From AG25 sp035517615 (lineage in GTDB: Bacteria > Gemmatimonadota > Gemmatimonadetes > Gemmatimonadales > GWC2-71-9): 64,000 nt of DNA. The DNA lies in the NCBI GenBank assembly GCA_035517615.1, contig DATIYM010000019.1:1-64000 (forward strand), read 5' to 3'. Below the pieces are notes generated by a model that worked only from the letters and a program-made list of their open reading frames with translations, did not search any database and had not been told where the DNA came from. Numbering within the stretch: position 1 is the stretch's first letter; the number at the start of each line of letters is the position of its first letter. Made by a program: the position numbers and the translations under genes. Shown piece after piece: positions 17,123 through 26,028 of this stretch.

Positions 17123-18013
17123 ATGCCAATTGAGAACCTCGCAGGTCGCACCATCGCCGGGTATGCGCTCAAAGAGCGCATCGGTGAGGGCGGCACAGCC
17201 GAGGTGTACCGAGCGGAACACCCGGTGCACGGGCTGTGCGCGTTCAAGGTATTACGCGCCCGGTTGCGGAGCGACCCCACCGCCGTAGAGCGCTTCCTGC
17301 GTGAAGCAAGCTATGGAAGGCGGGTGGAGCACCCTGGCGTGGTCCGCACCTACGACTTCGGAGATGCTGGCGACCTACATTACCTCGCCCTGGAATGGGC
17401 GACTGGCCGGCCGCTATCGGAACTTGCCCAGCGGAGCGGTCCGCTGTCGCCCGAGGTGGTCGCGCGGATTGTCTCCCAACTCGCCGCGGCACTCGCGGCC
17501 GCGCACGCGGCCGGCATCATTCACCGCGATCTCAAGCCTGACAACATCATGTATGACGAGGCGACTGACACGGCGAAACTGCTCGACTTCGGCATTGCCC
17601 AGGATACTGACTTGGCGGCCGACGACCGCCTCACCCGCACGGGTTTCTTTGTGGGGACCCTTCAATACGTAGCCCCAGAAGCCTTGTCGGGCGAATTGGT
17701 AAACAGCCGGGCCGACATCTACAGCCTAGCGACTATCACGTATTACCTGCTGACAGGCCAGCATCCCTTCACTGGTCGCACGCCGCGCGAGCTGTTTCAG
17801 CAGCTGCTCAGTGAAGACCCCAAACCCCTGAATCGAGCGGTGCCCGGCAGGACCTTTGGCGCGTCACTCGAGTCCGCGGTGATGCGCGGGCTCGAGCGCG
17901 ACGCGACCAAGCGCCCGGCGACCGTGCTCGAGTTCGCCGCTCAAGTAACTGATGCGTTGACGGATACAAAGCAGGAGCGGCGAGGATTTCTCAGTTCCTT
18001 GCTGAGGCGATGA
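17123..18013 (+). CDS. Cytosolic Hanks-type serine/threonine protein kinase
   Basis: A 296-aa protein kinase with no membrane segment or sensor domain. The glycine loop is G21-EGGTAEVY, the ATP lysine K42, the catalytic loop HRDLKPDN (D136) and the metal site DFG (155-157); APE appears as APEALSG. Activation-loop threonines are present (RLTRTGFF). The missing extracytoplasmic part distinguishes it from most PknB-type kinases and from the second kinase at 26-27 kb. It is divergent from the GWxTD lipoprotein and just upstream of pyrE. Confidence 0.93.
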   Translation: MPIENLAGRTIAGYALKERIGEGGTAEVYRAEHPVHGLCAFKVLRARLRSDPTAVERFLREASYGRRVEHPGVVRTYDFGDAGDLHYLALEWATGRPLSELAQRSGPLSPEVVARIVSQLAAALAAAHAAGIIHRDLKPDNIMYDEATDTAKLLDFGIAQDTDLAADDRLTRTGFFVGTLQYVAPEALSGELVNSRADIYSLATITYYLLTGQHPFTGRTPRELFQQLLSEDPKPLNRAVPGRTFGASLESAVMRGLERDATKRPATVLEFAAQVTDALTDTKQERRGFLSSLLRR

Positions 18014-18017
18014 CGTG

Positions 18018-18037
18018 GTAGTTGTATTGACAACTAC
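18018..18037 (+). promoter_or_regulatory. Hairpin immediately before pyrE
   Basis: GTAGTTGT-ATTG-ACAACTAC gives an 8-bp perfect stem with a 4-base loop, ending two bases before the pyrE ATG. No Shine-Dalgarno is visible in front of that ATG, so the stem occupies the ribosome-binding zone. It could be a translational control element, or a palindromic binding site. Confidence 0.45.
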
Positions 18038-18039
18038 TA

Positions 18040-18603
18040 ATGGTTTCTAACCCCGGAGCGGAGCAGCTCCGCGCGCTTCTGCGCACCCGGTCCGTCCAGT
18101 TCGGCGATTTTGTGCTGGCTTCCGGACAGCGATCCAACTTCTACATCGATGCCCGGCGCACCACGATGTCCGGCGAAGGACTACAACTGATCGGTGAACT
18201 TGGGCTCGAGCGGATCGTCAGAGCGGGTTGGCATCCTGATCTCGTCGGAGGGCTGACGCTCGGCGCCGACCCCGTCGCGTACGCCATCGCCGTCGCAGCA
18301 CGCGCTCAGGGCCTCCGGCTGGATGCGTTTTCCGTCAGGAAGGAAGCAAAAACCCATGGAACCGGGAAACGAATCGAGGGCTGCTTCGTGCGTGGTGCGC
18401 GGGTGGTGGTGGTCGAGGATGTGATCACCACTGGTCGGTCGGCGCTCGACGCGATCCACGTTGTAGAGGCGGAAGGGGGTCTGGTGCGTGGCGTTTTGGG
18501 CGTGGTGGATCGGGAGCAGGGCGGGAAGGAGAACGTGCAGCAAGCCGGGTATGGCGTTGAGGTGCTGGTAACGGCAGCCGAGCTCCTGAGCGAGCGTCAA
18601 TGA
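18040..18603 (+). CDS. pyrE: Orotate phosphoribosyltransferase
   Basis: PyrE (187 aa) joins orotate to PRPP to make OMP in pyrimidine biosynthesis. The PRPP-binding signature VVVVEDVITTGRSA is intact (residues ~124-137), as are FVLASGQRSNFYIDAR at the N-terminus and FSVRKEAKTHGTGKRIEG in the catalytic loop region. Length fits bacterial PyrE. It is preceded by a perfect hairpin instead of a clear ribosome site, and its stop overlaps the next start (ATGA), coupling it to a chemoreceptor-like gene, an unusual partner. Confidence 0.95.
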   Translation: MVSNPGAEQLRALLRTRSVQFGDFVLASGQRSNFYIDARRTTMSGEGLQLIGELGLERIVRAGWHPDLVGGLTLGADPVAYAIAVAARAQGLRLDAFSVRKEAKTHGTGKRIEGCFVRGARVVVVEDVITTGRSALDAIHVVEAEGGLVRGVLGVVDREQGGKENVQQAGYGVEVLVTAAELLSERQ

Positions 18604-20357
18604 CCAATCCGCTGGCCACGAAACGATCCCTGGCAGCCCGCATGCGCGGCTGGCGAGATGATGCCAGCGGCGCCGAACAGCGTCTCAAGGACCTGGAAGG
18701 CGTGGCGCGTGCCTACCGGCGCCGCTGGATCATGATTGGTGGCGCGTTCCTGCTCGGCGTGTTGGGGTGGGTGAGTGGAGCGGTTCATACCCACCCCGCA
18801 ACCATGGTTCTCGTGCTCGGAGTTGGCGCCGCGTTGAATCTGCTGGCCGGCGTGGTCGTGGAGCGCGGCTGGTATCGCTGGTGGCTCATCTACGTCCTGG
18901 CGCTGTTCGATGCCCTGCTCGTGGGTGTGCTCGTAGTCTGGTTCGGGCATGGCGGCTTTATCGCCGCGTTCTTTATCGCCGTACTCCCCTACGCGTTCGA
19001 TCAGGGGCAAGCCGTAGGAGACTTTCTCGTGCTGATCTCGGCACTGCTCTATCTCGGCGCCAATGAAGTTCATCGGCGACTGTATGGCGGCACGCCTTCA
19101 CTTGGGTCCGAGGTGCTGCTCGAGACGATCGTCTTTATCTCGGTGGCCATGGCCTTGAAGCGCATTCCGGCCACGCTCATCGAGCGTATCCGTCAGGCCC
19201 GGAGCGTCATGGGCATTGCCGAGCAGGGACAGCTAGCGATACGCGCCTCAGCGGGCCAGTCCGATGAGCTGGGTTTTCTCGAGAAGAGCTTCAACCGCAT
19301 GCTCGAGCAGATCGGTGGCACGATATCCACCGTTCAGCGCGAAGCCGACGAGGTTGCGGCATTTGCCGAGCAGCTCGCCGCGTCGGCCGAGGAGCTGCAC
19401 GCGACTTCTGATGCGGTCGGCCACACCGCTCGGCAGCTGGCCACCGATCTTGGAGGGCAGCGTGGTACGGTCGACGGTGCGCGGGGCGAAAGCGCCACAG
19501 CGGCCGATCAGGCGCAGGCGCTTCGGGTCCGGGCCGAACTGATGCAAGCGGATGCCAGTCGGCTGATCGCCGCCGCCGAGCGAGGGCGCGATCGAGTTGC
19601 TCGCGCGAACCAGACCTTGCGGGCCGTGGGGGAGGAAGTGCGGACGACGGCGTCCACGGTGGCCGGTCTGTCGGCGATGTCGGAACGCATTGGCGTGTTC
19701 GCCCGCACCATCGGACGCATTGCCCGCCAGACACATCTCCTGGCCCTGAATGCGGCCATCGAAGCGGCGCGTGCCGAGGAGCACGGCGAGGGCTTCGCTG
19801 TCGTGGCCACTGAAGTCCGAACGCTTGCGGCTGAGGCGGGTAAGTCGGCTCGTGACGTGACCGAACTGGTCTCCGAGCTACGCGCGGGAATCGAAGCCGC
19901 CGCACGAGCGATGGAGTCGGGCCAGGAAAAGGTCCAGGACATCGGCGCCGTGACCGCCGAAGCCGACGGCGCGCTCCGGGAGCTGCACGAGGGCGTCCAG
20001 CTGATCGGAGACCTCGTGGACGCGACGGCCGAGGTCTCGCGCAGCCAGGCGCAGCGGCTGGTGGACTTGGCGGGAGTGCTCCAGCGGGTTGCCAGCACCG
20101 CGACGAGTTCGTCGCAGAACGCGGACGGCGCCGCGGCGGCGAGCGAGGCGCAGATCGCCTCGATGAGTGATCTGACGATCACCTCACAACAACTCGCCGA
20201 GCTGGCCGAGCGCCTCCGGGGCAGTATCGCCCGATTTTCGGTGCTCTCGCGAGAGCAGCGGGCGCGCGAGGAGGCGGCCGCGCCCGCGGCTCATCCCGTC
20301 CAGGAGGCACGAGCGCCGTCCGGTCCTTGGTCCCAGATCCCCGCGTTGAGGGGGTGA
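18600..20357 (+). CDS. Methyl-accepting chemotaxis-type protein with polytopic N-terminus
   Basis: A 585-aa receptor. Five or six hydrophobic segments fill residues ~40-195 with little between them, so sensing is probably intramembrane or of an internal signal; there is no large periplasmic domain. A HAMP-like linker (~205-240) leads to the coiled-coil signalling domain, whose hairpin tip holds HLLALNAAIEAARAEEHGEGFAV and VRTLAAEAGKSA. No che or flagellar genes are nearby. It shares a 4-bp overlap with pyrE and overlaps the convergent AraC-like gene by 67 bp. Confidence 0.88.
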   Translation: MTNPLATKRSLAARMRGWRDDASGAEQRLKDLEGVARAYRRRWIMIGGAFLLGVLGWVSGAVHTHPATMVLVLGVGAALNLLAGVVVERGWYRWWLIYVLALFDALLVGVLVVWFGHGGFIAAFFIAVLPYAFDQGQAVGDFLVLISALLYLGANEVHRRLYGGTPSLGSEVLLETIVFISVAMALKRIPATLIERIRQARSVMGIAEQGQLAIRASAGQSDELGFLEKSFNRMLEQIGGTISTVQREADEVAAFAEQLAASAEELHATSDAVGHTARQLATDLGGQRGTVDGARGESATAADQAQALRVRAELMQADASRLIAAAERGRDRVARANQTLRAVGEEVRTTASTVAGLSAMSERIGVFARTIGRIARQTHLLALNAAIEAARAEEHGEGFAVVATEVRTLAAEAGKSARDVTELVSELRAGIEAAARAMESGQEKVQDIGAVTAEADGALRELHEGVQLIGDLVDATAEVSRSQAQRLVDLAGVLQRVASTATSSSQNADGAAAASEAQIASMSDLTITSQQLAELAERLRGSIARFSVLSREQRAREEAAAPAAHPVQEARAPSGPWSQIPALRG

Positions 20358-21154
20358 AACGCACGCAAGGCCTCCCGGTACGGGATGATCAGCAGGTCGA
20401 CAAATCGGGTCACGGCGACTTCGAAGGGAAACCGCTGGCGGAATTCACCGGCCGTAACGCCGAGCATAGCTTTGAGGTGGCGGCCGAAGCTTTGGGGCGA
20501 CGAGTAGTCCAATCGGTACGCGACGTCGGCCACCGACATGCCCGGGTTCTGCAGCAGGTAGGCCGCGTGCAGCAGCCGTACCCCGGCCAGATAGGTTTTG
20601 GGTGACGGTAGCCCGGCACGGAAGAAGCGCGACATCAACGTGCTCGGTCCGACTCGCAGGTGGCGCGAGAGGCCGCGCACGGTTGTGAGCACGGGTGCCA
20701 GGCGGGCCACGAGCTCGAAGAACAGGCGCGACTCTCCCGCCGCTTCACCGAGTACCGGCAGCACCCGCGCGAGAATGACCGCCGCCACTGGCGACGCGGG
20801 GTGGCTGACCAGGTCGCGCAGCCTGTGCCAGCCTGCGGGTTCGGTACAGTCAACCGCCACGCGCACCCCCGTGGCGCCAAGCTTGAGCAGCGTGTCGGTG
20901 GCTTGGCTATCGTGGCGCGACACGAGCGCGACCGCGGGGATGGCCGGGAACTCGCGAACAAACCGCGCCACCGCCGGCAGCTCATGGCCCCCACAGCGGT
21001 GTACGGAAAGGAAGATTGCGTCGACGTGGTGCCGCCTCGCCGTGGCCAGCACGTCCCGGCACGATTCGACGTGCAGGGTGTGGAAACAGCCTTCTCCTGC
21101 CGCGTCGACGCGGGGGCGCTCTGGGGCCGGCAAGACCGTGCAAACGGTGACCAT
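20291..21154 (-). CDS. AraC-type regulator with degenerate receiver-like N-domain
   Basis: A 287-aa protein. Residues ~190-270 hold an AraC/XylS double helix-turn-helix (LLHAAYLLQNPGMSVADVAY, then LDYSSPQSFGRHLKAMLGV). Residues ~1-130 read like a response-regulator fold (VDAIFLSV, VALVSRHDSQATDTLLKLGA) but lack a clear phosphoacceptor aspartate, so it is probably not controlled by classical phosphotransfer. The 3' end overlaps the chemoreceptor gene tail-to-tail by 67 bp. No target genes can be named. Confidence 0.78.
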   Translation of the reverse strand: MVTVCTVLPAPERPRVDAAGEGCFHTLHVESCRDVLATARRHHVDAIFLSVHRCGGHELPAVARFVREFPAIPAVALVSRHDSQATDTLLKLGATGVRVAVDCTEPAGWHRLRDLVSHPASPVAAVILARVLPVLGEAAGESRLFFELVARLAPVLTTVRGLSRHLRVGPSTLMSRFFRAGLPSPKTYLAGVRLLHAAYLLQNPGMSVADVAYRLDYSSPQSFGRHLKAMLGVTAGEFRQRFPFEVAVTRFVDLLIIPYREALRAFHPLNAGIWDQGPDGARASWTG

Positions 21155-21261
21155 GCGACGACAGCATAGTTCCCCGGCGTCAACGACCCTTCAATATTCA
21201 ACCGGTATGCCAAGAGCGTTCACGCGTGTCCTCAGGAGATTTTTCAAAGCGTGCTGAATCC

Positions 21262-21615
21262 ATGACACAGCCGAAACTCCCGGTCTCCACTCCGGATCGC
21301 CGCAAACTGAGCCGCTGGATCGGTATCGGGCTCGCCATCGTAGCCGTGGGGCTCACGGCCGCTGGCGGATATCTCTATATGCGGAGCGAGGCGCGGTGGG
21401 CACACGATCCCGGTCACTCAGCCCGTACACCGGAAGATCTCGACAAGATGCTGACCCGGGGGGAAGCGGCGGAGCGCGCTGGTGATCGCGACGCCGCGAT
21501 TGCCGCGTATCGCTTCGTTCTCGCGGTCGGCGCGAACGGGGATCAGTTGCTCGAGCTCTACATGAACGCCGCGCGGCGTGGGCTCGCGCGGCTCGGCGCC
21601 GCGCCAAGTCCGTGA
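21262..21615 (+). CDS. Small single-pass membrane protein with TPR-like tail
   Basis: A 117-aa protein with one transmembrane helix (residues ~13-33, WIGIGLAIVAVGLTAAGGYLYM) and a C-terminal helical part (LTRGEAAERAGDRDAAIAAYRFVLAVGANG) resembling a tetratricopeptide unit. This suggests a membrane scaffold, but I do not recognise a family. It overlaps the next gene by 4 bp (GTGA), so the two are probably made together and may interact. Confidence 0.7.
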   Translation: MTQPKLPVSTPDRRKLSRWIGIGLAIVAVGLTAAGGYLYMRSEARWAHDPGHSARTPEDLDKMLTRGEAAERAGDRDAAIAAYRFVLAVGANGDQLLELYMNAARRGLARLGAAPSP

Positions 21616-23639
21616 AGCCGGCGCGCAACCCGCTCCTGACGAGCGCTGCGTTCCTCATCCTCTCGCTGCAAGCCGCCTGTGCCCCGGAAGCCCGTCGAGT
21701 ATTGGTCCTCGATTTGAACATGACGGACGCGGCGTTGCTCGCCGCTACCGCCAGACCGTGGCGGCGAGCGGGATTCACGGTGGAATACCGGCGGTTCTAT
21801 CCGCATCTGGCCCGCTCCGACTTCACGCGCTACCGCACGCTCCTGTTCCTGTTGGGCCGAGAACCAGAAGGCGCGTCGGATGCGATGACGAGCGGAGACG
21901 TGTCACTCTTGCACGCATGGGTCACTCGTGGTGGCGCGCTGGTGCTTGGCTACGCCGTGGATAGCGTCGGCACCCTCGACCGCTCGACCGTGAATCAATG
22001 GCTCGCGTGGGAAGGCGCGGGCATATCGATCAGCGATCACATGCTGCGCGACACCACACCTCGCGGCGGCTCCCCGAGACCGCAGCCCTGGGTCGAGGGC
22101 CGCCGCCTCGGCGATGATCCGTTAGGCTCGGTATACGAGCAATTTCCGCTCGATCGCAATGGTGTACTGGATGTCGAGCGCCGGTTGGCAGTAATCGCCG
22201 TGGGAAGTGGCCGGGCTTGGGTGCAAGGACCCAAGGGCCGGATCACGTCCCCAAATGCGCCGGTGATGGCGGCGTCCCGAATCGGCGACGGAATCGTCGT
22301 CGTTTTGAGCCGAACCGCCCTCGGGGCGCTCGGACCACAGGATGTCGCCACGACCATGCCCGTGCTGCAACGAGACGCCCTGGAGGACACCGAGCGCTTC
22401 CTCGTGGCCTTCGCTCGCTGGATCCGGAGGCCCGCGGAATGGGCCCATGTCCCGCCAGCGCAGCGCCACGGCCGGGCGGTGCTGCCAGGCCCGCAATTCG
22501 CGGCCGAGCTCGAGCCTGCTGCCTCGGTCCCCCCCGGCATGAGCGACGCCGTTCCGTTGTCGGCCGGGGAGATCGATACGACACATCCGGTGGGTGTGCC
22601 CTCATGGATTCGGGAAACCGGCATTCGCGCGCTCTGGACCGCGTTGCTCGTGCCCCGCGGGCCTACGAGCCCGGCCACGCCTCGCTCGGCCGCATCCCTC
22701 GACTCGCTCGTGGAGTCGCTCGATGAAGCGGGGTACAACCTCCTCGCAGGCGACGCAGAAGCAGGAGTCGTGGCGGACTCCATGCACCATCTGTGGGACG
22801 AGCGGGCCGCCGTGCGGAAGGCGTGGCGCGATGCCGTCAATGTGTTACAGCCCACGAGTGTCGCCTGGATTCCCGCAGTCGATTACCGCCGGCTGCTGCG
22901 GGCGGGCGCCACCGGTTCGACAGCCGCCTCTGGGCCCGCTCCTGCCTGCCAGCTCGATTCGCTGTTCGGAGAAGTCCGCCTGACCGCAGAGCTCGTCACG
23001 CTGGCCCGGCTGGCCGCGGGCCTGCGGCAGCTCATCCCCGCGGTCGCGATCGATCTCGATTCGATGCCCAGCGTCCGTGTGTCCGGCACGACGGTGGGCG
23101 CGGAGTTTTGTGACGACGCCTGGCACCAGGTACTTCCCCGTCTCGGGTCACCAGTGCGTGACTCGATTCTATTGCCCGACCGACTGCGGACGCTGCGGGA
23201 CGCCGGGCTCCTCGACAACTACTACCGGGCGCTGGAGGATCAGGTGGCCGAAGAGGCGAGTGCCCTGCGCGATAAGGTTCTCAAGGAACGACCAGGGTTG
23301 TTCTTCGCGTTTCGCGCGGCTCATGCGCCGGGTGATTGGCTGAGCATTGGATTGATGCGCGGGTTCACGCTACCGGAGCGGCCACTGCTGCTGTTCACGC
23401 CGGAGGCCGTAACGCATGAATTGCTCGCGGCGTACCGGGCGCGGGGCATCAACGCCGTACATGCAACCGAGCTTTCGCCGGTCATGACTCGCGGGCACAG
23501 CGTGACCGGCCTGAAGCAGGTCGTATTCGAGGAGAACGACGGGTTTTGGGTGGCAGGGGGCGGAGGGGCCCGAGCGCCAGGGCAGAAGTCCATGGCCACT
23601 GACACGTTGTCCCAAGTCCTGCGCCATCTTAGCCGCTGA
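21612..23639 (+). CDS. Uncharacterised lipoprotein with amidotransferase-like N-domain
   Basis: A 675-aa exported protein. Its signal peptide ends at the lipobox LQAACAPE. Residues ~28-270 have the alternating strand/helix look of a class I glutamine-amidotransferase-like fold (RRVLVLDLNMTDAALLAATA; LLFLLGREPEG; LHAWVTRGGALVLGY), without a recognisable catalytic triad. The rest (~330-675) is mixed and not recognised. The GTG start overlaps the stop of the upstream small membrane protein. Function unknown; an envelope-associated role is inferred from the lipobox. Confidence 0.72.
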   Translation: MKPARNPLLTSAAFLILSLQAACAPEARRVLVLDLNMTDAALLAATARPWRRAGFTVEYRRFYPHLARSDFTRYRTLLFLLGREPEGASDAMTSGDVSLLHAWVTRGGALVLGYAVDSVGTLDRSTVNQWLAWEGAGISISDHMLRDTTPRGGSPRPQPWVEGRRLGDDPLGSVYEQFPLDRNGVLDVERRLAVIAVGSGRAWVQGPKGRITSPNAPVMAASRIGDGIVVVLSRTALGALGPQDVATTMPVLQRDALEDTERFLVAFARWIRRPAEWAHVPPAQRHGRAVLPGPQFAAELEPAASVPPGMSDAVPLSAGEIDTTHPVGVPSWIRETGIRALWTALLVPRGPTSPATPRSAASLDSLVESLDEAGYNLLAGDAEAGVVADSMHHLWDERAAVRKAWRDAVNVLQPTSVAWIPAVDYRRLLRAGATGSTAASGPAPACQLDSLFGEVRLTAELVTLARLAAGLRQLIPAVAIDLDSMPSVRVSGTTVGAEFCDDAWHQVLPRLGSPVRDSILLPDRLRTLRDAGLLDNYYRALEDQVAEEASALRDKVLKERPGLFFAFRAAHAPGDWLSIGLMRGFTLPERPLLLFTPEAVTHELLAAYRARGINAVHATELSPVMTRGHSVTGLKQVVFEENDGFWVAGGGGARAPGQKSMATDTLSQVLRHLSR

Positions 23640-23679
23640 ACCTTTCGCGGATCATCCGGCGTTCATAGCTTTCACTGAT

Positions 23680-24046
23680 GGCGGCAGGGTGGGATGGTCG
23701 CGGCGCAGTGGCTTGATCCTGCGTCCGAGGAAAGTCCGAGCTCCAGAGGGTAGACTGCCAGGTAACGCCTGGGCGCCGTAAGGCGACGGACAGGGCCACA
23801 GAAATCAAACCGCCCGATATCCACGGGTAAGGGTGAAATGGTGGGGTAAGAGCCCACCGCGCGTCTGGTAACAGACGTGGCAGGGCAACCCCCAGTCGGA
23901 GCAAGGCCAAATAGGCAGCGAGACCCGACCCGGGTCGTTTGAGCTGCGGGTAGGCCGCGTGAGGTGGCTGGCGACAGCCATCCCAGAGAGATGACCATCT
24001 GCCCACTTTGGTGGGTAAACAGAACTCGGCTTATGGCCCTACCGCC
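23680..24046 (+). ncRNA. rnpB: RNase P RNA, bacterial class A
   Basis: The catalytic RNA of RNase P, which matures tRNA 5' ends. The 5' conserved region reads GAGGAAAGTCCGAGCTCC and the 3' end has the matching GAGAGATGACCAT...ACAGAACTCGGCTTAT block, with GGGTGAAATGGTGGGGTAAG and GGCAACCCC between, all type-A landmarks. P1 pairs GGCGGCAGGG (23680-23689) with CCCTACCGCC (24037-24046) with one mismatch, giving about 367 nt. No clear intrinsic terminator follows; the sequence runs into a pyrimidine tract. The protein subunit gene rnpA is about 6 kb downstream. Confidence 0.95.
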
Positions 24047-24272
24047 CTCTTCTTCTTCCCCCGTTCCGGGTGCGTATCCTCCTCAGTGGGAGGAGGTCGC
24101 CGATCTGCGCGTGTTCCGCACAACAGTGGCCGAGTGGGAGAAGCTCATTGCCTGGCGCGCCGATATGGGCAAGCGTGGCTGGAAGCTGCTGCGGGTTTCG
24201 AGTGACGGGCCCGAAATGGTCGCCGTGTTTGGGCGCACGAAGGCGGAGCGGGTGCGGGCGCCCAACCCGTGA
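24033..24272 (+). CDS. Small uncharacterised protein, 79 aa
   Basis: The only in-frame ATG that keeps the folded part lies at 24033, inside the P1 helix of rnpB, so its first 14 bases overlap the RNase P RNA. The product has a serine/proline-rich start and a compact C-terminal part (VAEWEKLIAWRADMGKRGWKLLRVSS) resembling DUF4177-like small proteins. No signal peptide. It overlaps the next lipoprotein gene by 4 bp (GTGA). The real start could be a later GTG at the LRVF codons. Confidence 0.6.
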   Translation: MALPPSSSSPVPGAYPPQWEEVADLRVFRTTVAEWEKLIAWRADMGKRGWKLLRVSSDGPEMVAVFGRTKAERVRAPNP

Positions 24273-25192
24273 GATCCGTCGCGCTCACCTGGGCCCTCGT
24301 GTCGTTGGTCGCTTGCGCCGGGGGGCAGCGGACTGCCTCGGGAGGCGTGGCTTCCCCCCCTCCCGCACCGGCAGCAGTGCCGTCCCCTTCCGCCCAGGCT
24401 TCCAAACCGGCGCCGGCGCATGCGGCGAAACCGGCGCCGCTCCCGGACCTCGTACACTACGGACCGAGCGCGATGCGGTACGTCGTCCGTCGCGAACTGC
24501 ACGTCGAACAGGCCTATGGCGGCAAGCAGCAAAGTCAGGATCTCGCCGCACTTATTTACGTGCGCGTCAGCATTAGCGGTCCCGCCGATACGGGTGGCTA
24601 CCCGGTGTCATTCATCGTGGATTCCGTCGTTCCGGATTCCGGCATGCCACAGGTCGTGACGGACAACATGGCGCGGGTGCGGGCGGTGATGCTCCGGGGT
24701 CGGTTGCGGTCCGACGGAGATTTCCGTGGGAACGTGCAAATGGACACGACTATCGCGCAGAACATCGCGCAGTTCGTCGCCAACTTCCACGACTTCTTCC
24801 CGCGCATTCCGGCCGCCGGCGTGCGCGTGGGCGAACAGTGGACCGATACCGTTGCCGGCAGTCAGCGCGCCGGTGAATCCGAGGTCACGCGGCGCGCCGT
24901 CGTGTACTCGCAGGCTCCGGCGTGGGACGTTCGCAACGGGACGCGCAGTCTGCGTATCGAAGCCACCACCCGCTACACGGTGAGCGGTGCGGGTCAGAAC
25001 AGCGGCCAGCCGTTCGAGTTGAGCGGGGGAGGGGCCACCGCATCGCAAGGGTTTCTCGCGGAAGATGGCAGATTCCTGGGCGGTGAAAGCCACGATTCCA
25101 CGGATATGACGATTTCACTTCCGGTCCAGGGCCTGGCCATTCCGGTGCGCCAGCGCTCGCACTCGACCGTTACCGCGTTCCTCCTCCCGTAG
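24269..25192 (+). CDS. Uncharacterised proline-rich lipoprotein
   Basis: A 307-aa exported protein from a GTG that overlaps the previous stop. The signal peptide ends in a lipobox (LVSLVACAGG), followed by ~40 residues rich in proline and alanine, a typical lipoprotein tether. The folded remainder (~55-307) is beta-rich and ends in alternating hydrophobic residues. I do not recognise a family. Its position directly before an outer-membrane-type protein suggests the pair sits in the outer envelope. Confidence 0.7.
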   Translation: MRSVALTWALVSLVACAGGQRTASGGVASPPPAPAAVPSPSAQASKPAPAHAAKPAPLPDLVHYGPSAMRYVVRRELHVEQAYGGKQQSQDLAALIYVRVSISGPADTGGYPVSFIVDSVVPDSGMPQVVTDNMARVRAVMLRGRLRSDGDFRGNVQMDTTIAQNIAQFVANFHDFFPRIPAAGVRVGEQWTDTVAGSQRAGESEVTRRAVVYSQAPAWDVRNGTRSLRIEATTRYTVSGAGQNSGQPFELSGGGATASQGFLAEDGRFLGGESHDSTDMTISLPVQGLAIPVRQRSHSTVTAFLLP

Positions 25193-26019
25193 CGTCGACC
25201 CTCCGCCGCTCCGGCTTCCGGGCTTCGAGCCTCGCGCTAACCGCGTGGATCGGGGTCTTCGCCAGTCGGGGAAGCGCCCAGGTCGCGTCGAACTACGCGG
25301 ACGCGCAATTCGTTCCCACCGATGTTACCGATGCACGGGCCATTTGGGTAAATCCTGCGGGGCTGGGGACGCGGCCCACGGCGTCGCTGTACATCGATCT
25401 GGTGTCGTCTGACCCTGGCGAGGGAGGCAGGCTCAGTCAGATCTCGGGCGCGATCGAGGCCCGCGGTTTCGGATTTGGTTATCAGCGCGACATGTTCGAC
25501 ACCGGCACGCGAGGCGACACCTACCGCGTGACCCTCGGGGCGGGGTCGGGTTCGATCGCTGCCGGAATGGGGGCGAGTCTCTATCGTGGCGGCACGAAGG
25601 CCTCGGCCTGGGATGTGGGCGTCGTGTACCACACGAAAGTCGTCAACGTCGGCGCAACGGTGCGCAATATCGGCCAACCGGTCGTCCGTGGCGTTGAGCA
25701 ACGGGCGACCGCGACTCCCGCGGTAACCTTGCACACCGCCCGGAACGTGCTCGAGCTTTCCGCGGCCGCCCGGTTCACGACCGATTCCGCCCTGGGGTAT
25801 ACGGCAGGCGCGCGGCTCACGATGCTGCGGCCGATCGGCTGGAGTTTATTGACCAGAATCGAACTGGACCGGACGCTGCACCGTAGTGCGATCACCCTGG
25901 GGTTCGCGATCGGCGCCTCGGATGCGCTGGGAGTGGCCGTGAGCGGTCCCCGGGCCGCGACGCCGTTTACGGCCGGTGACCTGTTCCTGATTTCGACTCG
26001 CGCTGCGCCCGCGCGGTAA
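25189..26019 (+). CDS. PorV/PQ-loop-type outer-membrane beta-barrel protein, start uncertain
   Basis: From 25198 onward the frame reads as a signal peptide (STLRRSGFRASSLALTAWIG) followed by NYADAQFVPTDVTDARAIWVNPAGLG, the usual opening of PorV-like outer-membrane proteins, then amphipathic strands to the C-terminus. No ATG, GTG or TTG occurs in frame before 25402 (GTG), which would delete the signal peptide and first strands. The true start is therefore a rare codon near 25189, or the sequence has an error. The coordinate given is the GTA codon overlapping the previous stop and is only nominal. It ends 9 bp from the convergent kinase gene. Confidence 0.6.
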   Translation, partial: VASTLRRSGFRASSLALTAWIGVFASRGSAQVASNYADAQFVPTDVTDARAIWVNPAGLGTRPTASLYIDLVSSDPGEGGRLSQISGAIEARGFGFGYQRDMFDTGTRGDTYRVTLGAGSGSIAAGMGASLYRGGTKASAWDVGVVYHTKVVNVGATVRNIGQPVVRGVEQRATATPAVTLHTARNVLELSAAARFTTDSALGYTAGARLTMLRPIGWSLLTRIELDRTLHRSAITLGFAIGASDALGVAVSGPRAATPFTAGDLFLISTRAAPAR

Positions 26020-26028
26020 GCGCACCGT

